From Chitinophaga barathri (GTDB taxonomy: Bacteria > Bacteroidota > Bacteroidia > Chitinophagales > Chitinophagaceae): a stretch of 64,000 bases of DNA. Both the position numbers and the translations under genes were made by a program. The DNA is taken from positions 248,001 to 312,000 of the forward strand of contig NZ_RMBX01000006.1 in the NCBI RefSeq assembly GCF_003807585.1, given 5' to 3'. The notes beneath the pieces were generated by a model. The model made no database searches. It was given only the letters and a program-made list of their open reading frames with translations, and was not told where the DNA came from. Positions 16,954-26,233 of this stretch are shown here, one piece after another (positions within the stretch are counted from its first letter, which is position 1; every line of letters begins with the position of its first letter).

Positions 16954-16988
16954 TACGAACTGTTCGTAGATTTACGATAGTATCGTAA
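16954..16988. promoter_or_regulatory. Two dyads, candidate BlaI-type operators
   Basis: TACGAA-CTG-TTCGTA (16954-16968) and TTACGATA-G-TATCGTAA (16972-16988) are perfect inverted repeats whose centres lie 19 nt apart. The second one ends 2 nt before the ATG of the next gene. They share the half-site TACGA/TCGTA. A BlaI/MecI-family repressor is encoded by the second gene of the unit, and such repressors bind short dyads of this type, so autoregulation is likely. A further weak dyad, CCAAAT/ATTTGG, lies at 16933-16947. Confidence 0.6.
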
Positions 16989-16990
16989 CT

Positions 16991-18145
16991 ATGAAAGTTG
17001 TTTTGCTTGGAATAATCATCTGGTTGGCCATTGGAATCACACCTGCCGTTGCGCAAACGGTATTCAGGGTAAGCGGGAAAGTGCAGGACGAAAGGGGGAA
17101 ACCGCTGCCCTTTGCAAGCGCCTTCCTCAACCAGACCACACTGGGCGACAGGACCACCGAAGCGGGCATGTTTACGATACAGAACATCCCGCCGGGCAAA
17201 TACGAGCTGATCGTGTCATATCTTGGATATGAGCCCGTCATTCTGCCGGTGGAGGTACAGGCTGACGTAAGTGGCGTAACCGTCGTATTGAAGCCGAAAG
17301 CGGGCGTTCTGAAGGAATATGTGGTACGCAGGGACCCGGACCGTGAAAAATGGATGAAAGTGTTCCTGAACACATTTGTAGGGCAAAGCAGTTTTGCGCA
17401 GCAATGTAAACTGATGAACGGGGAAATAGTGGACCTGAAATATGACCGGGCCGCCAATACCCTTACCGCCGGGGCGGATGACTTCCTGGTGATAGAAAAT
17501 GCGGCGCTGGGTTACAGGATCAAATTCCTGCTCATGCATTTTACGTACGATATGCGGGTGGGTTACTCCATGTACTACGGCAACCCGATGTTTGAACCGA
17601 TGAAACCGAGGAACAAACGCCAGCTGCAAACATGGACGGACAACAGGAAGGCTGCCTATCTGGGATCTACCACGCAGTTTTACAAAAGCCTTGTGAATAA
17701 GACGCTGGAAGAAGACGGGTTCATGGTACAGAAGCTGGTGCGCAAAGAAAGAAAGCGGGATTTCGTGGAGCCTGTGGCGGACCTGGAATCCGGGCAGGCG
17801 AAGATGCAGAAGCCAGCCATGTTCTCCAAATACGTGAACTACCTGTACACGGCAAAGTTGCCTTACGACAGCATCCTGTACAGGTCGGGCAACAGCTACG
17901 TGATGAATTTCAACGACCTGCTGTACGTGACCTACAAAAAAGAAAAAGAAGACAAACGGTATGTGAGCATGATGCTTCCGCCGAATGCAAAGCGGGGCTG
18001 GCAGACATCGGTGCTGCAACTGCTGGCGCCGGAAGTGAAGATGGACCAGAACGGCAACCTTGAAAAGCCGATGGACGTGATCTGCGAACAGTACTGGGGA
18101 TGGGAAAAAATGGCGGAAATGTTACCGCTTGACTATAAACTGTAA
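16991..18145 (+). CDS. Exported protein with carboxypeptidase-regulatory-like domain
   Basis: The 384-residue protein has a signal peptide ending 'PAVAQ' and an N-terminal beta-sandwich of the CarboxypepD_reg-like kind (about residues 24-110: 'VSGKVQDERGKPLPFASAFL', 'IPPGKYELIVSYLGYEP'). The rest (about 120-384) matches nothing I recognise by motif. The N-domain type is common at the front of TonB-dependent receptors and other envelope proteins of Bacteroidota. It is the first gene of a probable unit with a BlaI-like repressor and an M56 protease. Two candidate operators lie directly in front of it, so its expression is probably controlled by that repressor. Function unknown. Confidence 0.75.
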   Translation: MKVVLLGIIIWLAIGITPAVAQTVFRVSGKVQDERGKPLPFASAFLNQTTLGDRTTEAGMFTIQNIPPGKYELIVSYLGYEPVILPVEVQADVSGVTVVLKPKAGVLKEYVVRRDPDREKWMKVFLNTFVGQSSFAQQCKLMNGEIVDLKYDRAANTLTAGADDFLVIENAALGYRIKFLLMHFTYDMRVGYSMYYGNPMFEPMKPRNKRQLQTWTDNRKAAYLGSTTQFYKSLVNKTLEEDGFMVQKLVRKERKRDFVEPVADLESGQAKMQKPAMFSKYVNYLYTAKLPYDSILYRSGNSYVMNFNDLLYVTYKKEKEDKRYVSMMLPPNAKRGWQTSVLQLLAPEVKMDQNGNLEKPMDVICEQYWGWEKMAEMLPLDYKL

Positions 18146-18166
18146 AAATTTCAAACCGTTCATAAT

Positions 18167-18523
18167 ATGGAAAAATTGACCAAACAGGAAGAAGCTGCCA
18201 TGCAGGCCATCTGGAAAGTGGGCAGCGGGTTTGTGAAAGACTTCCTGGAAGCGCACGCCGCGCCTGCGCCTCCTTACACCACTTTAGCCTCAACTATCAA
18301 AAACCTGGAGAAAAAAGGATACGTGGAAGCCAAAAAAATCGGTAACGTATACGAATACACGCCTGGTATCGAAGAAGGTGAATATAAAAAGAAGTTCATG
18401 AGCGGCTTTGTAAAAGACTATTTCGAGAACTCCTACAAAGAGCTGGTGACGTTCTTTGCGAAGGATAAAAAGATCAGTCCTGAAGAATTGCAGGAGATCA
18501 TCAATATGATCGGTAAAAAGTAA
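18167..18523 (+). CDS. BlaI/MecI-family transcriptional repressor
   Basis: The 118-residue protein is a winged-helix DNA-binding protein of the penicillinase-repressor family. Landmarks are 'LTKQEEAAMQAIWKVG' for helix 1, 'PPYTTLASTIKNLEKKGYV' for the recognition helix and wing, and a C-terminal dimerisation helix with 'SFVK/FFAKDKKISPEELQEII'-like spacing. In known systems an M56 membrane protease cleaves or inactivates the repressor when an envelope signal is sensed. The gene for such a protease is 23 nt downstream. Two dyads ahead of the first gene of the unit are its probable operators. Confidence 0.9.
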   Translation: MEKLTKQEEAAMQAIWKVGSGFVKDFLEAHAAPAPPYTTLASTIKNLEKKGYVEAKKIGNVYEYTPGIEEGEYKKKFMSGFVKDYFENSYKELVTFFAKDKKISPEELQEIINMIGKK

Positions 18524-18546
18524 TGCTGAACTTATAAACTTACGGT

Positions 18547-20763
18547 ATGACCGCATTGTTCATATACCTGATAAAAGCCAATATCGCGCTTTGCCTCTTT
18601 TATCTCGCCTATCGCCTGGGACTGCGCCGGCTTACATTTTATACGCTAAACAGGGTGTTCCTGGTTACCGGTATCGTGTTTTCATCTTTGTTCCCCCTTG
18701 TGGACGTGAATGATTTTTTCAGCCGTAATGAAACGATCGCGGCGCAGGTGGTGCAGTATGTGCCGGACTTCGGCGTACTGCGGCAGGCTGCGAAGCCGGA
18801 GGTGTTTACCATGTGGGTGCTGCTGGAGTGGGTGTTCTGGACAGGAGTGGTGGTAATGGGCATTCGTCTGCTGATACAACTGGTGTCGCTGATGGTGCTG
18901 CATTGGAGAACGGAGCCGGTGAAACTGCAGGACCATGCCGTACGCCGGATGGACGGCAATATCAATCCTTTTTCCTTTTTCAGGAATATATATGTGAACC
19001 CGGAGCTGCATTCGCAGGAAGAGCTGGAAGCTATCATCCGGCACGAGCAGGTGCACGTAAGCCAGTGGCACTCGGCCGATGTGATGATGAGCGAGGTGAA
19101 CAACGTATTCTACTGGTTCAACCCCGGCGCCTGGCTCATGAAGACTGCCGTAAAAGAAAACCTTGAATTCCTGACGGACCGGAAGATACTCCGCTCCGGC
19201 GTGAACGCCACGGCATACCAGTACAGTCTTGTAAAGGTGAGCGCCGCGCAATACACCGCGGGAGTGGCGAATAACTTTAATTTCTCCCATTTAAAAAACC
19301 GCATAAAAATGATGAACAAAACTAAATCATCCCGCGTGCAGCTCTACCGCTATGGAGTACTGGCAGGCGTGGTATGCGGCGTCCTTTTATCCCTGAACTA
19401 TACAAAAGCCGGTACGGTGGTGCACAATGTGGTGAGTGAAGTGAAAAACGTACTGGACGTACAAAAAGGGGACACTACGACGCCCGTTCCTCCTCCTCCC
19501 GCCATAGACAAGTTTGACGCAGTGAAAGAAGACCGTTACAAAACCGTGGAAGATAAATTCAAATCCCTGAACAGGGATGAATTCCAGACCATCGGCGATG
19601 ACAAAACCACGGACGGGTTCCGCGCCCAGGCGCTCACCATCAACGGCAGCAGGCAGCTGGCCGGCAGGGTAAGCGGCATCTCCATCAAGGCGGATACTTT
19701 TATCACCCAGAAGCCGATAACTATTTACTCCATACAGGAACCTACCGGGGAGGAACCTGCTAAAAGCACGGTTACTTACAGCATGAAGGCAAATGCCAGT
19801 TATACCACCACCCCCGCGGAGGTACGTACGCAAAAGCCGGGCCTGCGGCTGCGCGCGACCGGAAATGCAACCCTTAGTTATATGCCGGATACCAGCCGCC
19901 AGCCATTGGTGATCGTGGACGGCAAACCATACCCTTTGGGTAAAGACGGCAACGTTCTGAGCGACCTTGATCCTAACACCATCGAATCCATTCACGTACT
20001 GAAGGATCAATCCGCCGCGGCGATCTATGGCCCGGCTGCAAAAAACGGGGTACTGCTCATCTCTACCAAAAAGAATTCCCAGAAACCCAAAGTGGAAGAA
20101 GTAGTGGTAACGGGCCGCCCGTCCAAAGCCGCACAGCTGAATGAAGTAACCGTAGTAGGTTATGGCACCAGGCAGCCGCAGGAAGAAGGCCAGCAGCTGA
20201 AAGGTGTGGTGGTGAACGGTTATGCGGCCAAACCCGCAGCAACCGTAACCGGGAGTGGCACGGCCGGCATCGGGAAGGATCTATCCGAAGTAGTGGTAGT
20301 TGGTTATGCGGTACCTGGACAACAACCGGAAAAAGCGGTGGAAGGCAAACCCACTGAAGTGACGGTGACCGGGTATTCAACGGCCGCGAAAGAACCGGTG
20401 AAAACAGTGGAAGGCAGATCGGCCAGGGATACAAAACAAGCGGGAGAAACAACAACCAGCGAGACTAAAAATTCCATTTTAACGCTTGCCAAATCCAATG
20501 AGCCCACTACCGGCTTAAGCACGCTTTATCCTAATCCCACCAAAGGCATTGTAAATGTCCTGATCGCGGTTCCTGATGATTCAGCGAACAGTTTCCTGGA
20601 AGTAAATGACATGAACGGCAAAACGCTGTACCGCTATTCACTGGCAGGTTTCAAAGGAAATTACAGGGGGCAGGTGGACCTTAGCCGTTATCCCGCGGGC
20701 ACGTACATCGTCCGGGTGAAACTGCCCGGTGCGGACATGACCTCTAAAATAATAAAGCAATAA
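18547..20763 (+). CDS. BlaR1-type M56 metallopeptidase with SusC-plug-like segment and T9SS sorting domain
   Basis: This is a 738-residue mosaic. Residues 1 to about 120 hold three or four membrane segments. The zinc motif 'HEQVH' at about residue 164 with downstream 'NVFYWFNPGAW' marks the M56 (BlaR1/MecR1) peptidase, and another membrane segment is near 270. The outer part has 'VDGKPYPLGKDGNVLSDLDP' and 'IHVLKDQSAAAIYGP', which resemble a TonB-receptor plug, then at least four degenerate repeats around 'EVVVxGY'. The last 80 or so residues ('LYPNPTKGIVNV' to 'GTYIVRVKL') are a type A T9SS sorting domain. The M56 part pairs with the upstream repressor. Confidence 0.85.
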   Translation: MTALFIYLIKANIALCLFYLAYRLGLRRLTFYTLNRVFLVTGIVFSSLFPLVDVNDFFSRNETIAAQVVQYVPDFGVLRQAAKPEVFTMWVLLEWVFWTGVVVMGIRLLIQLVSLMVLHWRTEPVKLQDHAVRRMDGNINPFSFFRNIYVNPELHSQEELEAIIRHEQVHVSQWHSADVMMSEVNNVFYWFNPGAWLMKTAVKENLEFLTDRKILRSGVNATAYQYSLVKVSAAQYTAGVANNFNFSHLKNRIKMMNKTKSSRVQLYRYGVLAGVVCGVLLSLNYTKAGTVVHNVVSEVKNVLDVQKGDTTTPVPPPPAIDKFDAVKEDRYKTVEDKFKSLNRDEFQTIGDDKTTDGFRAQALTINGSRQLAGRVSGISIKADTFITQKPITIYSIQEPTGEEPAKSTVTYSMKANASYTTTPAEVRTQKPGLRLRATGNATLSYMPDTSRQPLVIVDGKPYPLGKDGNVLSDLDPNTIESIHVLKDQSAAAIYGPAAKNGVLLISTKKNSQKPKVEEVVVTGRPSKAAQLNEVTVVGYGTRQPQEEGQQLKGVVVNGYAAKPAATVTGSGTAGIGKDLSEVVVVGYAVPGQQPEKAVEGKPTEVTVTGYSTAAKEPVKTVEGRSARDTKQAGETTTSETKNSILTLAKSNEPTTGLSTLYPNPTKGIVNVLIAVPDDSANSFLEVNDMNGKTLYRYSLAGFKGNYRGQVDLSRYPAGTYIVRVKLPGADMTSKIIKQ

Positions 20764-20802
20764 CTTTTCGAGAATTGATAAAAATGTAATGACGAAACCA
20801 TG

Positions 20803-20824
20803 CGGCGGGCTGTTCAGCCTGCCG
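20803..20824. terminator. Hairpin between convergent genes
   Basis: CGGCGGGCTG (20803-20812) pairs with CAGCCTGCCG (20815-20824) with one G-U pair and a 2-nt loop. There is no T-run on either side, so termination is a guess based on its position between the convergent M56 and FGE genes. Confidence 0.4.
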
Positions 20825-20852
20825 GGTTCGTAGGAGGAAGCGCCGGAATATC

Positions 20853-21899
<1,047 letters not shown>

Positions 21900-21906
21900 A
21901 CGGGTA

Positions 21907-21914
21907 CAAATGTA
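21907..21914 (-). promoter_or_regulatory. Candidate -7 element for the FGE lipoprotein gene
   Basis: Read on the minus strand, TACATTTG fits TAnnTTTG. It lies 7 nt upstream of the chosen start, so the transcript would be nearly leaderless. No clear -33 element was seen. Confidence 0.35.
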
Positions 21915-21987
21915 CGACCGGGTTGTGAAATTGTTAAATTGTTTCCGGAGTGCCCATGAACGGGCATAATCCGTAACTTGCCCCATC

Positions 21988-23328
21988 ATGGCTTTCACGC
22001 GAGAAGATTTTGGACCGGGTTTCAAATGGGGAGTGGTAATCTCCGCTTTTCAGAACGAAGGCTCCCACGACACTCACGGCAAGGGCCTTTCCATCTGGGA
22101 CGCTTTCCAGGACAGGAAAGGGAGGATCAAAGACCGGACACACGCCCGCATTGCCTGTGACTTTTACAACCGTTACCGGGAAGATATATTCCTGGCCCGT
22201 TCCCTCGGTTTTACCGTATTCCGTTTTTCACTTTCCTGGCCACGCATCCTGCCAAAAGGCACCGGCGCGGTGAACCAGGCCGGCATCGATTTTTACCATA
22301 AAGTGATCGACACCTGCCTGGAAGCGGGTATGGAACCGTACGTCACGTTGTATCACTGGGACCTTCCGGCGGCGCTGGAGCACAAAGGCGGCTGGTGCCA
22401 CCGGGGCACCGTATTCGCTTTTGAAGAGTTTGCCCATCTCTGCGCCCGCGCTTACGGGCATAAGGTAAAAAACTGGATCATCCTCAACGAACCTTTTGGT
22501 TTTACTTCCCTTGGTTATATGCTGGGAGTGCATGCGCCGGGCAAGTTCGGGCTGAGTTATTTTTTCCCGGCCGTACATCATACCGCCCTGGCGCAGGCCG
22601 AAGGCGGGAGGGCGGTACGCGCGGAAGTGCCGGATGCGCGCATCGGCACCACCTACTCCTGTTCACAGATCATTCCGTATACAAACAACGAACGCGACCA
22701 ACTGGCTGCCCGGCGCGCGGACGCATTGTTCAACCGCCTGTTTATAGAACCCGCGCTGGGCCTGGGTTATCCTACAGACGTATTCCCGTTGCTGAAGCGC
22801 ATCGGCAGGCGGTATGCGCTCTGGCGCGATTGGGAAAAACTGCCGTTTGATTTTGACTTTATCGGCGTACAGAATTATTTTCCGCTGGTGATCCGCTACA
22901 ATGCATTTATGCCGTACATACAGGCCTCCGAGGTGAAACCCGCGCAGCGGCGCGTGCCGCAAACCGCGTTGGGTTGGGAAGTGAGCGGAGCGGGGATGTA
23001 CAGCATATTAAAGCAGTTCGCCGCATACGAAGGCGTAAAAGAGATCATTGTAACAGAAAGCGGCGCGGCCTTTAAAGACGCGCTGGTGGAGGGTGTGGTG
23101 GATGATGCGGGGAGGACCGCCTATTTCCAGGAATACCTGGAAGGCGTACTGATGGCTAAAAGGGCGGGAGTGCCCGTAAACGGATATTTCGCCTGGACGC
23201 TTACCGATAATTTTGAATGGGCTGAAGGATACAATGCGCGTTTCGGGCTCGTGCATGTGGATCATGACACGCAGGCGAGGACGATAAAAGCGTCCGGCCA
23301 ATGGTTCCGTGAACTGTTGAATAAATAA
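21988..23328 (+). CDS. GH1 family beta-glucosidase
   Basis: The 446-residue protein is a complete (beta/alpha)8 glycoside hydrolase of family 1. The acid/base Glu is in 'WIILNEPFGF' and the nucleophile in 'EIIVTESGAAF', which has Ser where most members have Asn (TENG). 'FRFSLSWPRILPKG', 'VTLYHWDLPAALE' and the C-terminal 'GYFAWTLTDNFEWAEGY' are typical. There is no signal peptide, so it is a cytoplasmic beta-glucosidase or beta-galactosidase type enzyme. It is transcribed divergently from the FGE-like gene, with an 88-nt gap between them. Substrate cannot be fixed from sequence. Confidence 0.92.
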   Translation: MAFTREDFGPGFKWGVVISAFQNEGSHDTHGKGLSIWDAFQDRKGRIKDRTHARIACDFYNRYREDIFLARSLGFTVFRFSLSWPRILPKGTGAVNQAGIDFYHKVIDTCLEAGMEPYVTLYHWDLPAALEHKGGWCHRGTVFAFEEFAHLCARAYGHKVKNWIILNEPFGFTSLGYMLGVHAPGKFGLSYFFPAVHHTALAQAEGGRAVRAEVPDARIGTTYSCSQIIPYTNNERDQLAARRADALFNRLFIEPALGLGYPTDVFPLLKRIGRRYALWRDWEKLPFDFDFIGVQNYFPLVIRYNAFMPYIQASEVKPAQRRVPQTALGWEVSGAGMYSILKQFAAYEGVKEIIVTESGAAFKDALVEGVVDDAGRTAYFQEYLEGVLMAKRAGVPVNGYFAWTLTDNFEWAEGYNARFGLVHVDHDTQARTIKASGQWFRELLNK

Positions 23329-23345
23329 ATGATCAGCATAAAACA

Positions 23346-23433
23346 CCGGCGGGCAAAAGAAATCCGTTTTTTGGGATTAACGCCGTATAAAGGTTGCTGA
23401 GAATCGTATTCCTTTTACCCGCCGGGCTTTTTT
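23346..23433. terminator. Long-range inverted repeat ending bgl-type gene
   Basis: CCGGCGGGCAAAAG (23346-23359) pairs with CTTTTACCCGCCGG (23412-23425), with 13 of 14 positions paired, followed by GCTTTTTTAT. The 52-nt loop holds a small AATCC/GGATT hairpin. It sits between convergent genes and probably terminates the GH1 transcript. Confidence 0.65.
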
Positions 23434-24655
23434 ATAATTCCTTCCGTTTGAAGAACCAGTTATCTTTTAACCCCAGGTGCAGCACGACATTAAAATAAGT
23501 CTCCGTGATCAACCCGTTCGAAGACGTGCCACGCTGCCCGCCTTCCAGCCCCAGGTAATACCTTAAATGGCCGGTTCTGCTGGGCAGGGACGCGCCTACG
23601 GATAACCCGAAATCATTGATCTTTTCACCCTTTACCTGTATATAACCCGTGTGATAGCTCAGGCCTGCCTGGATAGACAAATGTTCGACCCTCTTGTCGA
23701 AATAATACTTGTAGAAAGAATATTCCATGCCGCCCGCAAAACGTTGGGAGTTCACGTATTTAAAATCCGTGTTTTTGCCATTGAGGCCATCCCATTGCTG
23801 GAGGCGGTAATCCGCCATCAGCGAAATACGTTCCTTTCCCATCATGAGCCCGAGGCCGTATTGCGCGGGCAGGTAATAACTGCCGGTATGGTCCTGGCCT
23901 TCGTACAGCATGTTGTCGTCCGCGTCGCGGATGGAAAATTCATCTTCGCTTTGGAGGCGGGTTTGCCAGCGGTATGTAGCGCCGGCACCCACTTCCCAGG
24001 CGCCTGCCCTGCCTGTGTATTGTAAACCTGCTGTGAAATTAAAACTGCGGTAGAAGTATTTTTTCTCCGTATGGATCTCGTTGTTGCCCAGGCTATCCGT
24101 GATCGTTACGGGGCCGAAGAGCAATGCGGAAGACAGTCCCGCGTAGAAGTTCTTTGTAAGTTTTACGCCGTTTGAAAAATAAAGCCGGTTGATGCCGCCG
24201 GTGCCTTCAATGGCATTCTGTATCTCCGCGCCGGTGCCGGCAATGCTGGTATTGTTCACCAGTTTAAAATCCACGCGGCTGTAGGGCATTAGCCCAAGGC
24301 TCACGCCCCAGCGGGGATTCACTTTGAAGCCCATCGCAAAACGTTTGAAGGAAATATCGCCCGCGCTCTGGCTGATCTCCGAGCTGTTGTACTGGATGGA
24401 CTTTGCCGCCACGGAGGCTTCAAAAAAGAAGGTCTCCATGGGTATCCGGCCGTAGGAAGCGGGGTTCAGTTCGTTCAGGTAATTGCCGGATGGGCGGGCA
24501 ATACCCGCGCTGCCTGTACCGAAGTTACGGCTGTAATCTTTTTCTTCCAGGTCGCCGATGCCATAGGCGGAATACAGCGAGTTAACGCCTTTCTGCGCCT
24601 GCGCCTGCATGGCCAGCAATATCATACAGCAGCCGATAGTATATGTTCGCATCAT
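23432..24655 (-). CDS. Outer-membrane beta-barrel protein
   Basis: The 407-residue protein has a signal peptide ('MILLAMQAQAQ') and many alternating hydrophobic/polar beta strands with aromatic girdles, such as 'FNFTAGLQYTGRAGAWEVGAGATYRW' type segments. The N-terminal 'SLYSAYGIGDLEEKDYSRNFGTGSAGIA' and 'LNELNPASYG' recall the OmpP1/FadL-like and PorV-like barrels of Bacteroidota. The start overlaps the stop of the DUF4270 gene by 4 nt, so the two are cotranscribed and may work together at the cell surface. ATGs at 24655 and 24652 are both possible starts. Exact cargo or role unknown. Confidence 0.75.
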   Translation of the reverse strand: MMRTYTIGCCMILLAMQAQAQKGVNSLYSAYGIGDLEEKDYSRNFGTGSAGIARPSGNYLNELNPASYGRIPMETFFFEASVAAKSIQYNSSEISQSAGDISFKRFAMGFKVNPRWGVSLGLMPYSRVDFKLVNNTSIAGTGAEIQNAIEGTGGINRLYFSNGVKLTKNFYAGLSSALLFGPVTITDSLGNNEIHTEKKYFYRSFNFTAGLQYTGRAGAWEVGAGATYRWQTRLQSEDEFSIRDADDNMLYEGQDHTGSYYLPAQYGLGLMMGKERISLMADYRLQQWDGLNGKNTDFKYVNSQRFAGGMEYSFYKYYFDKRVEHLSIQAGLSYHTGYIQVKGEKINDFGLSVGASLPSRTGHLRYYLGLEGGQRGTSSNGLITETYFNVVLHLGLKDNWFFKRKEL

Positions 24656-25950
24656 TCGTATAACAGGTAATAGATTTTTAATTGTGCGCGGTACTGTTTG
24701 CCGTTGCCGTCTCCCACTACAATACGGTTCAGTTGTGTATGGAACTCACTGAAAGGGGCGGCCAGCAGCAGCCCGCGATAAGTGTACACATCGGCCGTCA
24801 TCATGGCGCGGCAGTATGCCGTCACATCCCAGGAATACTGGTTGTTTTCGGGATAAAGTTTGTCCACGCGGAGGTTCCCGTACTGTACGCCCGCGGCGTC
24901 GGAGAGGGTGTCTCCCTGCGTCACGAAATTCTTTTTATCCGCCAGCGTGAGTGTGAGCCTGGGCGGCAGCGGGTAATCCTTGAGGGTGCTGTTGTCCGGC
25001 TTTATGACCAGTTCGGCGGACATGATCCGGCCGTAACGCCCCAACTCCTGCAGGGCTGCGATGGAAGGAAAATCGATCCTGGTAACGGCGCCGGTTAAGG
25101 GCTGGGAGAATGTTTTATTACCAGTTGCTTCACCGGAAATGCCGTCAGGGCCGGGCTGCAGGCCGGCGATGGCGGTGCCGGTGCGGTCGTACCGGAAAGT
25201 ATTGAACTGCAGCTCGGGAAGGTTCATGCGGAAGTCGATTGTTTTTTCTTCCACGGTGGTATTCGCGATGTGATAATGCAGGCGCATCACCACGGCGGTA
25301 TCGTTCATGAGCAGGCGGAATGCGGCGGTATTATTCACGCCGCGGATGCTGAGGCCTTTGAAATAATCGCGCCAGTAGTCTTCGTTCTTCAGGTCGTCCG
25401 ACTTGTTCCTGATCATTTCAAACAGCTCGATCCCTTTGGCATCGTCCAGCCTCAGGTGAAGGGCTTTGCCGGAAGTGGGGCGGATGTATTGTGTTACATC
25501 GGCCAGCGGCGCTGATGCAATGGGGAAGTCCTGGTGGCTGAACAGTGCGAAATATTCGTCCGGCAGCAGCAGCGGGCGGGTGAGCTGGTATACCTGGAAA
25601 CGCTGCGGCGGGAGGGTGTCCCCATAATAATGCCCGTCCGGCCAGATGACCAGCTCCAGCGAATCATAGATGGCACGGAGGCCGGGTTCGGTTGCCGGTG
25701 GAAGGCCCAGGCGGAAAGTGGTGTGCGAAGTGAATTTCCCGAATACAGGGTCGGCGTAGCTGCCTACGAGGCCGGTGCCGGTGCCGGAGGTACGCACGGA
25801 GTCCAGCTGCACGGTACGCATCTGCACCTGCAGGGTATCCAGCAGTGAGTATTGCACGTTTCCCCCGTCAACGACATTATCATAAGAAAATCCGCTCTTG
25901 TCACAGGCGGTGAGGCAGGCCATTGCGGCCAGTATACTCAACCGCTTCAT
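24652..25950 (-). CDS. DUF4270 family lipoprotein
   Basis: I chose the start at 25950, giving 'MKRLSILAAMACLTAC' with a lipobox Cys; the frame could begin 8 codons earlier. The 432-residue protein contains the DUF4270 hallmark 'GTGTGLVGSYADPVFGKFT' near the N-terminus and a beta-rich body ending 'AQLKIYYLLYE'. DUF4270 proteins are Bacteroidota envelope lipoproteins of unknown function. It is transcribed with the barrel protein that follows. The kelch and DUF4907 lipoproteins on the other strand often accompany this family in my memory, which suggests a shared surface role. Confidence 0.85.
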   Translation of the reverse strand: MKRLSILAAMACLTACDKSGFSYDNVVDGGNVQYSLLDTLQVQMRTVQLDSVRTSGTGTGLVGSYADPVFGKFTSHTTFRLGLPPATEPGLRAIYDSLELVIWPDGHYYGDTLPPQRFQVYQLTRPLLLPDEYFALFSHQDFPIASAPLADVTQYIRPTSGKALHLRLDDAKGIELFEMIRNKSDDLKNEDYWRDYFKGLSIRGVNNTAAFRLLMNDTAVVMRLHYHIANTTVEEKTIDFRMNLPELQFNTFRYDRTGTAIAGLQPGPDGISGEATGNKTFSQPLTGAVTRIDFPSIAALQELGRYGRIMSAELVIKPDNSTLKDYPLPPRLTLTLADKKNFVTQGDTLSDAAGVQYGNLRVDKLYPENNQYSWDVTAYCRAMMTADVYTYRGLLLAAPFSEFHTQLNRIVVGDGNGKQYRAQLKIYYLLYE

Positions 25951-26202
25951 AAAGCAATGGTTTGTAAGTTGCATAGCTGCGCAATGATAATCAGGTTCAC
26001 CAGCCTGATGCCGGGGTAATATGCAGGTTCCCTCTTTTTACCGATCATACCCGGATATTTCCCGGCGAGTGGTGTTTTAAGGCGATTTAAGCCCCTTGTG
26101 CGGCAAAGCGGCAAAACGCTGTGTTGGCAGATGAAAACGGCTTATTCGTCAGCAAATGCCCATAGTCCGTCTATTTTAAAGTACCCATAACAGTTCCCCG
26201 GA

Positions 26203-26210
26203 TAATTTTG
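26203..26210 (+). promoter_or_regulatory. Candidate -7 element for the kelch lipoprotein gene
   Basis: TAATTTTG fits the Bacteroidota -7 consensus TAnnTTTG exactly and lies 23 nt before the ATG at 26234. No clear TTG is seen at -33. The rest of the divergent 283-nt gap (25951-26233) holds nothing recognisable. Confidence 0.45.
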
Positions 26211-26233
26211 GCCGTGATAAAAAAAACTATTGT

